A stretch of 64,000 nucleotides of DNA. It comes from Chloroflexi bacterium GWB2_54_36 (GTDB lineage: Bacteria; Chloroflexota; Anaerolineae; Anaerolineales; Anaerolineaceae). The notes beneath the pieces are model-generated. The model was not told the DNA's origin and did no database searches. It saw only the letters and a list, made by a program, of their open reading frames with translations. The position numbers were made by a program, and so were the translations under genes. The number at the start of each line of letters is the position of its first letter. The first letter of the stretch is position 1. Positions 52,191-62,000 of the stretch are shown here, one piece after another. Location: positions 1-64,000 of the forward strand of contig MGMG01000088.1 of the NCBI GenBank assembly GCA_001796355.1. Reading direction: 5' to 3'.

Positions 52191-53593
52191 CCCGGCAGAA
52201 CAAAAATCCCACTACCCCAGGCGCCCAGCGGAGCGGTAAAGACGCCTTTGTCACAGCGCGCCGGGCGGGTGTCGTCCAGCAAATTTGGGAATTCGCCCTC
52301 GACAGGCACACAGGTCAAGTTGTTGATCGATAAAGTACTTTCCTTGTCGGCGGGATTGGCAGCCACCAATATCGTCTGACTGGAGGGCAGCGTGCGCAGC
52401 CAGGCAGATCCGCCTGCAATTTGGCTGGCGGCCGGAAAACTGATCTGGCCGCGCCGCAGAGCGGGATATGCTTTGCGAATTTGCGTCAATTGCCGGATGT
52501 GCTCCAGCAGTCCGCGCTGCCAGTCTTTTTCATTCCAGGGAAAAGCCCGGCGGCAATCTGGATCGCGTCCGCCTTCCACACCCACTTCGTCACCGTAATA
52601 GATGGCAGGTACGCCGGGCAGCCCGAACAAAAGGGTATTGGCCAGGCGCGTTTTTTCGATGGAACCACCCAGTAATGTGCGGATGCGCTCAACATCATGC
52701 GACCCGAGCAGAGAATACATCGCAAGCACATTTTCGTATGGGTAGGCTTTCAGGATGGTCGCAATATCCGCAGCAAAACCTGCATTGTCACGTTCGCCGG
52801 TGAGCAGTCCTAGAATGGCCTTGCGCACCGGATAATTCATCAATCCATCGAAGTGCTTATCTCCGACCCAACGGGGATCGATTTCCCAGATTTCGCCGAT
52901 CAGGTATGCGTCCGGGTTGGCAGACCGGACCGTACTGCGGAAATCAGCCCAGAAAGCATCGTCGTTGATCTCATTGGGCACATCCAGCCGCCAGCCGTCG
53001 ACGCCTTGTTCGATCCAGTAGCGGCCGACATCCAGCAGATATTGCCGCACTACCGGGTGGTCCGTATTGAATTTTGGCAGGCTCTTGAATCCCCACCAGG
53101 CAGTGTAATTGGTGGCTTTCCCGCTTGTATAAGCCTGCAGCGGAAAACGTTGAATGTGGAACCAGTCAAAATACGGCGAGTCCCCATCGTTTTCGAGAAT
53201 ATCATTGAAAGCAAAGAACCCGCGCCCGCAGTGATTGAACACCCCATCCAGCACAACTCGCATCCCCTTCTGGTGGGCAGCGGTCAGAAAGGCTTGAAAA
53301 TCGCTCATGGTTCCCAGTTTGGGATCGATTTTATAATAATCGACCGTATTGTAGCGGTGCGTCGAAGGCGAGAGGAAGATGGGATTTAGATAGATGGCAG
53401 TGACGCCCAGGTCGGTCAGATAGTCCAGCTTTTTCTGGATGCCCGCCAGATCGCCGCCCTGGAAATGGACGATATCAGGTGGAGTGCCCCATGCCTGTTT
53501 GTTGGGCGGATCGTTTGATGGGTTGCCGTTTGCAAATCGGTCTGGGAAAATCTGATAAAACACACTGTCAAAGACCCAGGATGGGATGGTCAT
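52187..53593 (-). CDS. Alpha-glycosidase, GH13 (neopullulanase/cyclomaltodextrinase-like)
   Basis: 468 residues. It begins directly with the barrel (VFYQIFPDRFANGN) and lacks the N-terminal beta domain of full-length cyclomaltodextrinases. All four GH13 regions are present: DGVFNHCG, GWRLDVPNE, LIGEIW and LLGSHD. There is no signal peptide, so it probably acts on maltodextrins in the cytosol. It could work with the large GH13 enzyme 1 kb away. Confidence 0.9.
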   Translation of the reverse strand: MTIPSWVFDSVFYQIFPDRFANGNPSNDPPNKQAWGTPPDIVHFQGGDLAGIQKKLDYLTDLGVTAIYLNPIFLSPSTHRYNTVDYYKIDPKLGTMSDFQAFLTAAHQKGMRVVLDGVFNHCGRGFFAFNDILENDGDSPYFDWFHIQRFPLQAYTSGKATNYTAWWGFKSLPKFNTDHPVVRQYLLDVGRYWIEQGVDGWRLDVPNEINDDAFWADFRSTVRSANPDAYLIGEIWEIDPRWVGDKHFDGLMNYPVRKAILGLLTGERDNAGFAADIATILKAYPYENVLAMYSLLGSHDVERIRTLLGGSIEKTRLANTLLFGLPGVPAIYYGDEVGVEGGRDPDCRRAFPWNEKDWQRGLLEHIRQLTQIRKAYPALRRGQISFPAASQIAGGSAWLRTLPSSQTILVAANPADKESTLSINNLTCVPVEGEFPNLLDDTRPARCDKGVFTAPLGAWGSGIFVLPG

Positions 53594-53626
53594 GAATTCC
53601 TCTATGACTACACGAAGTTTGTAAGG

Positions 53627-54661
53627 TCAAAATATGGCAGCAAGCAGTTTTTCGGGTTGTTTTTCGAACGTGCTGATCGGGATTTCGCGGGCAGTCAGGC
53701 TTAGCAAGGTTTCTGTTAAGAACCGATTAACTGGAGTTGGCACTCCCATTCGTTCGCCGTACCTCACGACTGCGCCGTTCAGGTATCCAACTTCCGATCT
53801 TTGATTGCCCCCATGCAGGACAATGTGAAAAGATGGCATTTTATTGCCGCGGCCGCTCCCCAGAAAGCGCACCGCCAACGGTTGCCCAATAGCCGCCGGA
53901 AAACGCTGCATCAGCAGCGCCAGTAAACGCACTGGCGTACCGGGTAAATCGACCACCCGAAGATTCAACTTTTTCATCACCGTAAGCGCTTCCCGCACCT
54001 GGCGCGCTTCCATCTTAAAGAGCCCAGTATGGGCATATATGGCGGCAGGCGGCATATTCAGAATGGCGGACGAAGCATTTGCCAGCAAATTCGTCAGCAG
54101 CTTGGACCATTTCATACTGGCGCCAGCGGAATAGAGCCGCGCATGCAGCCCCGCCTGGTTGAACCCGTCCACCAGCCGTTCGCTGACCCCATGACTGCCA
54201 GCAATGCCGATGCCGCGCAGCCGTTCAAGCACTGCCGTGCCGGCAGCCGGTTTGCCAATGGCGCTTGTGAGTGTGCCTGGAATTATATTTCCGGCGTCAA
54301 GCACATCGCCTAAAATGGTTTCGTTTTCCACCCCGTTTTGCATACATAAAATGGGGGGCAATTGCGCCTTGAATGGCGTTAACTGCTGCGCCAGCGCAGG
54401 CGTATCATAAGATTTCACAGCCACCAGTGCAGCATCAAAAGGGCCAGCCGCGAGTGCCTCCGGCAATGTGGTTCGAATCTCCGGTTGCATGAAACGGACG
54501 GATTGTTCCCCAATGATCAGGCGTAATCCGCTTGCCGTTATGGCACTGGCCGATTCAGGCCGGTCGAAGAACACAACCTTCTGGCCGCTGTTCAGTAAGC
54601 TTGCACCAATATAGGTGCCAATTGCACCAGCGCCAAAAATTAATAGCTTTAAGTCAGCCAT
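53627..54661 (-). CDS. Ketopantoate reductase-family protein (PanE/ApbA-like)
   Basis: 344 residues. N-terminal Rossmann motif LLIFGAGAIGTYIGASLL; the C-terminal helical domain has MKWSKLLTNLLANASSAIL with the catalytic-type Lys. The family reduces 2-dehydropantoate with NADPH in CoA synthesis, but paralogues with other substrates are frequent and no other pan genes are nearby. It follows fmt by nine bases and is probably co-transcribed with it. Confidence 0.8.
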   Translation of the reverse strand: MADLKLLIFGAGAIGTYIGASLLNSGQKVVFFDRPESASAITASGLRLIIGEQSVRFMQPEIRTTLPEALAAGPFDAALVAVKSYDTPALAQQLTPFKAQLPPILCMQNGVENETILGDVLDAGNIIPGTLTSAIGKPAAGTAVLERLRGIGIAGSHGVSERLVDGFNQAGLHARLYSAGASMKWSKLLTNLLANASSAILNMPPAAIYAHTGLFKMEARQVREALTVMKKLNLRVVDLPGTPVRLLALLMQRFPAAIGQPLAVRFLGSGRGNKMPSFHIVLHGGNQRSEVGYLNGAVVRYGERMGVPTPVNRFLTETLLSLTAREIPISTFEKQPEKLLAAIF

Positions 54662-54670
54662 GAGGTTGCT

Positions 54671-55606
54671 TTAGCCAGCTCCCTTGCCATTATTCAGCCA
54701 ACCGCGGGCGCCGTTCAGGAATACCCCTCCGGGCATGGGTTTCTTTCCCGCCGGCTGCACCTCCCTTAAAACCAACGCGCCCTCGCTTGTCCCCACTACC
54801 GGCATGCCGTTCACCTTACCATGCTGTGCGGGTTGCAGTCCTGTCTCGCTCAGGCTATTGGCGCTCAGTACTTTGATTGGCTGCCCCTCCCACTGGAAAT
54901 AGGCTCCTGGCCAGGGATTGTACGCGCGAACCTTGCATACCAGCGCCCGAGCTGGCTCACTAAAATCCAACAAGCCGTCTTCTTTTTTGATCATTGGCGC
55001 GTAAGTGGCCAGGGCGTTATCTTGTGGCGTTGGCTGAATTTCCTCCTCCAGGTAAAGGGGCATTGTCGCCAGCAGCAGTTCAGCCCCGGCAACCGCAAGT
55101 CGGTCCGTCAAACTGGCGGTATTGTCTTGTTCAGCAATGTCCACGGCCTGTTGTGAAAGGATGTCACCCGTGTCTATCCCGGCATCCATTTTCATGATGG
55201 TTACGCCAGTCTGGTTATCGCCGTGCAGCAGTGCGGCTTGAATGGGCGCCGCCCCGCGCCAGCGCGGCAGCAGCGAGGCATGCACGTTGATGCAGCCGAA
55301 TTTTGGCAAGTCGAGTACATTTTGGCGCAAAATTTGACCAAAAGCAGCGACAATGATCAAGTCCGGCTGCCAGGCAGTTAGCTGGTCAAAGGCTTCCGGG
55401 CGGCGCAACCGCTCAGGCTGCATAACTGAGATGCCAGCTTCTTCTGCTAACACCTTCACCGGCGGAACGGTCAACACCTTGCCGCGGCCGGCTGGTCGAT
55501 CTGGCTGAGTAACCACCCCGACAAGGTTGGTCTTACCGATCAACGCCTGTAAGATCGTGCGCGCAAATTCGGGAGAACCCATGAAGACCGTCCGCAAATT
55601 CACCAT
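54671..55606 (-). CDS. fmt: Methionyl-tRNA formyltransferase
   Basis: 311 residues from ATG 55606 (VNLRTVFMGSPEFA), where family proteins begin; the track adds 22 residues. The formyl-folate binding string SLLPRWRGAAPIQAALLHGDNQTGVTIMKMDAGIDTGDIL is intact, and the C-terminal OB-like domain has VRAYNPWPGAYF. It formylates initiator Met-tRNA. No Shine-Dalgarno is seen before the ATG. It is followed by the PanE-like gene. Confidence 0.93.
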   Translation of the reverse strand: MVNLRTVFMGSPEFARTILQALIGKTNLVGVVTQPDRPAGRGKVLTVPPVKVLAEEAGISVMQPERLRRPEAFDQLTAWQPDLIIVAAFGQILRQNVLDLPKFGCINVHASLLPRWRGAAPIQAALLHGDNQTGVTIMKMDAGIDTGDILSQQAVDIAEQDNTASLTDRLAVAGAELLLATMPLYLEEEIQPTPQDNALATYAPMIKKEDGLLDFSEPARALVCKVRAYNPWPGAYFQWEGQPIKVLSANSLSETGLQPAQHGKVNGMPVVGTSEGALVLREVQPAGKKPMPGGVFLNGARGWLNNGKGAG

Positions 55607-55753
55607 CGGCACGATTTTAACACATTCACGCCCGGCGATGCATCCAGGGATATTAAAGACAGAAATATTCATCGAGAAAATTAGTAGTATTTAGCCATGA
55701 ATTGCTATACAATACGCTTATTGATTCATCCTCTATCCCCAAGGAGATAACCC

Positions 55754-56101
55754 ATGTCAGAATTCCAGACCCCTACTCCCCCAGCCGATGAAGTCACCAG
55801 CGATGATCGGCTCTGGGCCCTGTTATCATATTTACTTACCCCTTTGATTCCCATCATCATCCTGTTGATGGAAGCCAAGAAAAACCGCCCCTTCCTGAAA
55901 GCGCACTACATGCAAGCGTTGGTGCTAGGCGTCGTTCTGGCTGTTGTAGGCACCATCCTTGCGTTCATCCCGATTGTTGGTTGCATCCTGCCGGTTGTCT
56001 GGCTGATCGTTGTCATCCTCTATGCCGTCAAAGCTTACCGCGGCGAATACGTAACCATCCCGGTCATCACCAATTTCGTCAAGAACCAGGGCTGGGCATA
56101 A
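55754..56101 (+). CDS. DUF4870-family small membrane protein
   Basis: 115 residues with three hydrophobic segments (LWALLSYLLTPLIPIIILLM, ALVLGVVLAVVGTILAFIPIVG and CILPVVWLIVVILYAVKAY) and the RPFLKAHYMQAL string typical of DUF4870/Tic20-like proteins. Function unknown. AAGGAG precedes the ATG and a hairpin terminator follows. Confidence 0.8.
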   Translation: MSEFQTPTPPADEVTSDDRLWALLSYLLTPLIPIIILLMEAKKNRPFLKAHYMQALVLGVVLAVVGTILAFIPIVGCILPVVWLIVVILYAVKAYRGEYVTIPVITNFVKNQGWA

Positions 56102-56124
56102 ATTTTTGATTTTCGGTAAAAAAG

Positions 56125-56160
56125 ACAATCTCGAGGAGCAATCCTTGAGATTGTTTTATT
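56125..56160 (+). terminator. Intrinsic terminator after the DUF4870 gene
   Basis: A 13-bp stem (ACAATCTCGAGGA with its complement, one G-U pair) closed by a GCAA loop and followed by TTTATT. Confidence 0.85.
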
Positions 56161-56186
56161 ACCGGCGAATGGCTTTTACTTTAAGC

Positions 56187-56192
56187 TACAAT
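56187..56192 (+). promoter_or_regulatory. -10 box of the small helical protein gene
   Basis: TACAAT, 11 bases before the ATG at 56204, implying a very short leader. Confidence 0.4.
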
Positions 56193-56203
56193 TGGGTCTG
56201 ACT

Positions 56204-56563
56204 ATGATATTTGATCCCGCCACCCAAAAAGCTATCGATCTTGAATTAGACCATGCAGAGACCGCCCGCAGGAATGCCAACGAGGGAATGGCGCGAGTGT
56301 GCGCCCGGCGGGCGGCTGGTATCGCCATTCGAGCTTTACTCACTGCCGCCGGAGAAGCCATTCCCGACCCCAGCGCTTACGTGCTGCTCACGCGCCTGCA
56401 AGCCATGGAATCAACCCCGGCGGAAATTAAAACAATTGCCGGCAACCTGTTGACCAGGGTGAATCCGGATTACACTTTGCCGCCCCAAACAGATCTGATT
56501 GCCCAGGCGCGAATGTTGATAGACTGGGCTGCAAAACATACCAAAGGAGAGCATTTTGACTGA
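56204..56563 (+). CDS. Small helical protein of unknown function
   Basis: 119 residues from the ATG at 56204; the track's TTG four codons earlier overlaps the -10 box. The protein is predicted all-helical with a conserved-looking motif HAETARRNANEGMARVCARRAAG that is rich in Arg and Ala. I do not recognise a named family. It overlaps the glutaredoxin-like gene by eight bases, so the two products are probably made together. Confidence 0.6.
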   Translation: MIFDPATQKAIDLELDHAETARRNANEGMARVCARRAAGIAIRALLTAAGEAIPDPSAYVLLTRLQAMESTPAEIKTIAGNLLTRVNPDYTLPPQTDLIAQARMLIDWAAKHTKGEHFD

Positions 56564-56819
56564 TCCAACCGCCGCCATCATCATGTACGGAACCACCTGG
56601 TGCTTCGACTCACGTCGGGCGCGCCGGGTTTTCGACGAACTCGAAATTCCTTATGAGTGGATCGATATCGACAAAGATTCAGATGCGCGGCAGTATGTCG
56701 AAGAAGTCAACCATGGATTCCGGTCAGTCCCCACCATCATCTTCCCAGACGGCAGTATCCTGGTCGAACCGTCCAATGAAGTTTTGCGCGAAAAATTGGC
56801 CGAATTAACCCGCGGCTAG
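56556..56819 (+). CDS. Monothiol glutaredoxin/mycoredoxin-like protein
   Basis: 87 residues, TTG start with AAAGGAG upstream. Thioredoxin fold with IIMYGTTWCFDSRRARRVFDE; the active site CFDS keeps only the first Cys. The cis-Pro string SVPTIIFPDGS and the C-terminal helix are normal for the family. Likely a low-molecular-weight thiol-linked reductase. Translated with the upstream helical protein. Confidence 0.85.
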   Translation: MTDPTAAIIMYGTTWCFDSRRARRVFDELEIPYEWIDIDKDSDARQYVEEVNHGFRSVPTIIFPDGSILVEPSNEVLREKLAELTRG

Positions 56820-56837
56820 CCTGGCTGATCGACCGGC

Positions 56838-57074
56838 CTACTTTTTGCTTTGCCCGCCAAAAACCCGCCAGATAATTAGTCCAGCTAAAAATCCCAGCCC
56901 TAACCACACCATCCAGTCAGACGATTTGATGGGTCGCCCCAGTACGGTTTGATCGGTCCTGGATAAGCGGTGGCTTAAGGCATTAATAAAGTCCGGATCA
57001 GGGTCAATTGACCGGAAGAAGCCGTATAAATCTTTTTCAATCCCAGAAATTTGTGACAAGTCTGCCTGCATCAT
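56838..57074 (-). CDS. Small tail-anchored membrane protein in ECF sigma operon
   Basis: 78 residues. The soluble N-terminal two-thirds (DLYGFFRSIDPDPDFINALSHRLS) is followed by one membrane helix near the C-terminus (WMVWLGLGFLAGLIIWRVF). Its position as third gene behind an ECF sigma factor and its topology (cytosolic N-terminus, single helix) suggest an anti-sigma-like or signalling role, but no zinc anti-sigma motif is present. It overlaps the 59-residue ORF by four bases (ATGA). Confidence 0.65.
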   Translation of the reverse strand: MMQADLSQISGIEKDLYGFFRSIDPDPDFINALSHRLSRTDQTVLGRPIKSSDWMVWLGLGFLAGLIIWRVFGGQSKK

Positions 57075-57250
57075 ACCCTACCCCCTTCCAAAATCGAATC
57101 GGCAACAATTCCAACATTCACGGTACCGGGGTGAGCCGCCGCCGGGTTGGATAATTTTGTACCCATAAGTTCGCCGTATGACAGGATCTTGAATTGCGCA
57201 TCCCTGCCAACAGACCAATCGGTCAAAACAACAGCTTCAATCCTCAACAT
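57071..57250 (-). CDS. 59-residue protein between ECF sigma factor and membrane protein
   Basis: This ORF is just below the track's length cutoff. It starts ATG at 57250, three bases after the sigma stop, with GGGAG nine bases upstream, and ends TGA at 57071, overlapping the next ATG by four bases. The product begins MLRIEAVVLTDWSVGRDAQF and ends GIVADSILEGGRV. It has no cysteines or membrane helix. Tight packing on both sides argues that it is real. Function unknown. Confidence 0.6.
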   Translation of the reverse strand: MLRIEAVVLTDWSVGRDAQFKILSYGELMGTKLSNPAAAHPGTVNVGIVADSILEGGRV

Positions 57251-57253
57251 TGA

Positions 57254-57811
57254 TCAATCTCCCTGCAGCTTGCTGCTCAAGTCATCCCTAAGCGAAAGCA
57301 AGGTGCGGTGGTACAGGCTTTTGATAGCGCCCTCGCTGCGGCCCATAATTCGGGCGATCTCGTCATTGGACATGTGCTCTACGAACTTCAAAATGATCAG
57401 CGTCTGGCGCTCTTCCGGTAATTTGCCGATGGCGTCCAGCAGCCCTTGCACCTCTTGATTTTTAACCAGCGCCGTTTCAGGGTGATCACCTTGACGCAGC
57501 GTGTGGGAATGATCGTCCAGCGGAACCTCGCGCCTGCGATGGCTATCCCGGTGCCAATTCGCCACCAGGTTATGGGCTATGCGGTACAACCAGGCTGTGA
57601 AGGGCAATCCTCGGTCGTGGTAATTGTGAATGTGGTTCATTGCCCGAAAGAACACGCGCTCGGTTAAATCTTCGGCATCGTGTTGGCTGCCTGTGCGGTA
57701 GTAAATATAGTTATAGATCCGCTTGACGTAGCGCTGGTAAAGAACGCTGAATGCATTCTTGTCGCCCTGTCCTGCCAGGATGATGGCTTCTTCGTCACTT
57801 AATTCATCCAA
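57254..57811 (-). CDS. ECF-type RNA polymerase sigma factor
   Basis: 185 residues. Region 2 (FSVLYQRYVKRIYNYIYYRTGSQHDAEDLTERVFFRAM) and region 4 (LPEERQTLIILKFVEHMSNDEIARIMGRSEGAIKSLYHR) are both clear with a short linker. First gene of an apparent three-gene operon with two tiny proteins, the last membrane-bound, so it probably responds to an envelope signal. Region 57812-58044 between it and the divergent hydrolase holds no gene. Confidence 0.92.
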   Translation of the reverse strand: MDELSDEEAIILAGQGDKNAFSVLYQRYVKRIYNYIYYRTGSQHDAEDLTERVFFRAMNHIHNYHDRGLPFTAWLYRIAHNLVANWHRDSHRRREVPLDDHSHTLRQGDHPETALVKNQEVQGLLDAIGKLPEERQTLIILKFVEHMSNDEIARIMGRSEGAIKSLYHRTLLSLRDDLSSKLQGD

Positions 57812-58044
57812 GATTCTTCCCTGCAGGTCTTTCTACCCCTAATTAACCCGGATAATTCACAAAAGATGCAATCCGCTTGAAGTTACAGGATGGTAGATAA
57901 AAAGAATGAGTTCCCGATTCTCATTATAACGGTTAACGATTGAATTGCTATTTCTCGATATTTTTCGATCTGGCATTCCCCAAATTTTCGAGTAAACTTG
58001 TGTTCTTAGTTCACATTGCTTACTATTATCCAGCCTGAGGTGGT

Positions 58045-58884
58045 ATGCAAAAAATCGAATTTTCCTGGTCGTCGCCTAAAAATATCCCAATTTATGCCTG
58101 TGAATGGCAACCATCACCACCAGCAAAGGGTGTGATCGTGCTGGTACACGGTATTGGTGAACACATCGGGCGTTACGAGCATGTTGCACGAATGTTTACG
58201 GACAACCAGTATGTCTTTATTGGATCTGATTTAGCCGGGCATGGTAAATCAGACGGGCAACGCGGTCATGCAGATTCATTTGACGATTTTTACAGCCAGA
58301 TTACCTGGATGCTGCAAGAATCAGAGAAGCGTTACCCTGGATTGCCAGTATTCCTTTATGGCCATAGCCTGGGCGCCAACCTTGTACTCGGGTACGTGGA
58401 GAAGGGTGTTCATACGGTTGCTGGCGCCATCGTCACTTCGCCTGCGCTAGCGATTACCCGGATTCCTCCCATAAAACTTGCTGTTGGCAAACTGATGTAT
58501 GCGTTATATCCGCGCTTCAGCATGACCAACAGCCTGGATACTTCCGGTTTATCTCGTGATGAAAACGTTGTTGCAGCCTATATCAATGACCCGCTGGTGC
58601 ATCCCTTGATTTCAGCGCGCCTGGGGCTGGATTTGATCAACAGCAGTCAATGGATTCGCGATCAAGGCTTAAATATTAATATCCCGCTGCTCTTGCTTCA
58701 CGGGGAATTGGACCGCCTGGTTAAAGTGGCCGGTTCCCGTGAATTTGCCCGCCAGTTGGATGGTAGGGTGAAATATGTCGAAATCCCGGGCGGATACCAC
58801 GAACTCCATAACGAACCCAACCAGCAAGAGATTTTTAGAATCTGGTTGGACTGGCTGGATGCCATAGTAAAAAACGCAAGCTAG
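58045..58884 (+). CDS. Alpha/beta hydrolase, lysophospholipase/monoacylglycerol lipase-like
   Basis: 279 residues. Oxyanion string LVHGIGEHIGRYEHVA, nucleophile elbow YGHSLGANLVLGY, acid region LLLHGELDRLV and catalytic His in GGYHELHNEP follow the Hydrolase_4 (PldB/MGL) pattern. No signal peptide. It would cleave monoacylglycerols or lysolipids. GAGGTGG lies just before the ATG. Confidence 0.88.
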   Translation: MQKIEFSWSSPKNIPIYACEWQPSPPAKGVIVLVHGIGEHIGRYEHVARMFTDNQYVFIGSDLAGHGKSDGQRGHADSFDDFYSQITWMLQESEKRYPGLPVFLYGHSLGANLVLGYVEKGVHTVAGAIVTSPALAITRIPPIKLAVGKLMYALYPRFSMTNSLDTSGLSRDENVVAAYINDPLVHPLISARLGLDLINSSQWIRDQGLNINIPLLLLHGELDRLVKVAGSREFARQLDGRVKYVEIPGGYHELHNEPNQQEIFRIWLDWLDAIVKNAS

Positions 58885-58923
58885 CAATTTCGCTCAGCCT
58901 CTCATGGTTATGCCAAATATCAC

Positions 58924-58952
58924 TTGACCCGGATATCCAGGCTGAATACAAT
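58924..58952 (+). promoter_or_regulatory. Promoter of the glyA-gcvT fusion gene
   Basis: TTGACC, 17 bases, TACAAT. No glycine aptamer is found between it and the start codon, unlike the gcvH operon. Confidence 0.75.
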
Positions 58953-59040
58953 ATAGATGGAATTGTCGCGCCAATTCTGGTTTTTTGTGCGCCTTAATCC
59001 TAACATCCCACAAATTTGAACATCCTAAAGGAGAAAGCTG

Positions 59041-62000
59041 ATGGCTGATTTCCTGACTCGTGGCACGCTTGCTGAGGTCGATCCTGAAGTAAGTGAACTC
59101 ATCCGCCTGGAAGCAGAACGCCAGTATCGCAAGTTGATTCTGATCCCGAGTGAAAGCACGGCTCCTGTGGCGGTGCGCGAGGCGCTTGGCTCGGTTTTTC
59201 AGAACCTCTACGCGGAAGGTTATCCGGATGAAGAAACTCGCCAGATGACCGAAGCTGAAATCCTCGACTACACGGCCCGCCTGACTTATTACCGCCGCTA
59301 TGCCGACCCGCGCTATTACAAAGGCGTCGAATACGCAGACACGGTTGAATCCCTGGCTCGCCGGCGCTGCGCGGAAGTGTTTGCCACCGAGAAGTTCTCT
59401 GCCGATCAGTTCTACGTCAATGTTCAGCCGCTTTCCGGCGCGCCTGCCAATAACGCGGTATATACCGCGCTTGTGAATCCTGGCGAGACGGTCATGGGGA
59501 TGAATTTACTGCACGGCGGCCACCTGACCCACGGCTCATCCGTCAACCGCTCGGGCAAGCTGTTCAAAGCTGTGCATTACACCGTCAATCCAGAGACCGA
59601 GCAAATTGATTACGACCTGGTCGATGCGTTGGCGCTCGAACACAAGCCAAAATTGATCATCGCCGGCTATTCTTCATATCCCTGGGTGCCGGATTGGGCG
59701 CGCTTCCGCGCTGCCGCCGACAAAGTCGGCGCGATCTTCCTGGCAGACGTCTCGCATATTGCCGGTTTAATCGCTGCCGGTGCAGTCCCCTCGCCAGTCG
59801 GTCATGCTCATGTAATCACCTTCACCACCCATAAAACCCTTCTTGGACCGCGTGGCGCTGTTGCACTGACCACCGATGCAGCCCTCGGTCGAAAGCTCGA
59901 CCGGGCTGTGTTCCCCGGCGAACAAGGCGGTCCGCACATGCACGCCATTGCGGCTCTGGCTGCCACCCTGAGAATTGCCAAAACCGATTCCTTCAAAAAA
60001 CTGCAGAACCAGATTATTAAAAATTGCGCCGTGCTCACCAACCGCATGGCGGAACGCGGTCTGCGCATCTCATACGGTGGCACCAACACCCACCTTGGCA
60101 ATGTGGACTGCAAATCCATCGTCGGTCCAGACGGTACCGCCCTTTCCGGCGATATGGCCGCCCGAATTCTGGATATTGCCGGGATCGTGCTCAATCGCAA
60201 TACCATTCCCGGCGACAAGACCGCCATGGCCGCCAGCGGCATCCGCTACGGCACCCCCTGGATCACCCAGCGCGGTCTGGGCGAGAAAGAGATGGTGGAG
60301 CTGGGCGACATCATTGCGGATGTGCTGCTGGCCACCACGCCTTACTCATTGGAAACGAAAAAAGGCGATGCCATTCGCGCCAAGGTCGATTTTGGCGTAC
60401 TGGAAGATGCCAAGCTGCGTGTTCGCAAATTGGCCGAAGCTGGCGGTTATGACGGCGACGTAGCCCACAAATCGGGTTACCCGCATTACTTCTTTGTCGA
60501 CGACAAGCCAACGGCAAAAGGCGGTTGGGCCGCCTATGAACTTTCGGGCCACGGCATTCGCACCTTCATGAGCACCGTTTTCGCCAGCGATGTCGAATTA
60601 TTGGCCTCCGGGGAAAGCCAGAAAACGCTGCTGCATACCCCCAAAGAGATTATCGAAGGCGTAATCACCTGCCTGGACGCTTACAATTTCCAATTCAGCC
60701 TGCCAGCCGGCAAGGCCAGTCTGGCAGCCACCTGGCTGCGGGAAATGTCGGATGGGTATGTTTATTTTGACGCTGATTTATTGCGCCGCACCCCTGGCCC
60801 GATTTATGTGGTCGAATCCGGCAAGGCTCCCGTGACCGATGCGGCTGGTTCGGGTGCCGGAGCAGCCAAGCCCTTCACCGTCGGCGCGGCAGCCAAAGCC
60901 GGCGCAGCGCTTCCCGATTTCGTCTGGGAAGAGAAAGAAGCAGTACTGCGGCGCACGCCGCTTTACGACACGCATAAAGCACTAGGCGCTAAAATCATCC
61001 CGTTTGCCGGTTGGGAAATGCCAGTCTGGTACACCTCGGTGGTTGAAGAACATCTGGCCTGCCGCCAGGCCGCTGGATTGTTCGATGTAGCCCACATGGG
61101 CGTATATCAGGCCGAAGGACCGGATGCGGTTGTTTTCCTGGACAGCGTCTGCAGTAACGACATCGCCGCGCTCGAAATCGGCGAATCGTGCTACTCCCAT
61201 TTCCTGACCCCCGACGCCAATGTGATTGATGACCTGCTGGTATACCGCCGCGGGTTTGAGAAGTACCTGGTGGTGGTCAACGCTTCCAATGACGACAAAG
61301 ACTGGGCCTGGCTGAATGCGGTTCGCGAAGGCAAAGTCAAGGTTGACAATGAACTTCCAGGTGCCCGTGCATTCGGCCGCAGCGTAGTCCTGCGCAACCT
61401 GCGTGATCCGAAAGCAGGAGCAGATATGCGAGTGGACATTGCCTTGCAAGGACCCAAATCACGCGATATCCTGCTCTCGTTAGGCGTGGACACCCTCACC
61501 CGGCGCAAGATTATGGCCCTTAAACGCACAGATTTGTGCGAAGCCGTGGTTGGCGGTATCGACCTGGTGGTCTCGCGTACTGGCTACACCGGTGAGAAAA
61601 TGGCCTTCGAATTATTTGTCCACCCCGCAAAAGCGGTGGAATTATGGAATGCCCTGACGAAAGCCGGCGAACCACTGGGTCTAAAGCCGTGCGGATTGGG
61701 TGCGCGGGACTCTTTGCGTACCGAAGCCGGTCTGCCGCTTTACGGCCACGAGATGGGCGGGGATATGAACTTGGGCGTAGCCGAAGCCGGTTTTGGCAGC
61801 TTTGTCAAGACCTACAAGCCGTGGTTCATTGGCCGCACCGCCTACCTGGCGCGTGAAGCCGCCCGCACCGCTGAAGTGATCCGCTTCCGCTTCACTGAAA
61901 AAGGCGTGCGCATGGCCCACAATGCCGACCCGATCATCGACCGCAAGGGTAAGACTGTCGGCGTAGTCACCAGCTGTGCGATTGACTCCGAAGGCTTCCT

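Noticed and set aside
57950-58000. Sigma-54 promoter before the hydrolase (CTGGCATTCCCC)
   Set aside because: No TTGC at the required distance.
58885-59040. Second glycine riboswitch before glyA-gcvT
   Set aside because: No ACCGAAGG or CTCTCAGG strings are present; only a normal promoter and ribosome site.
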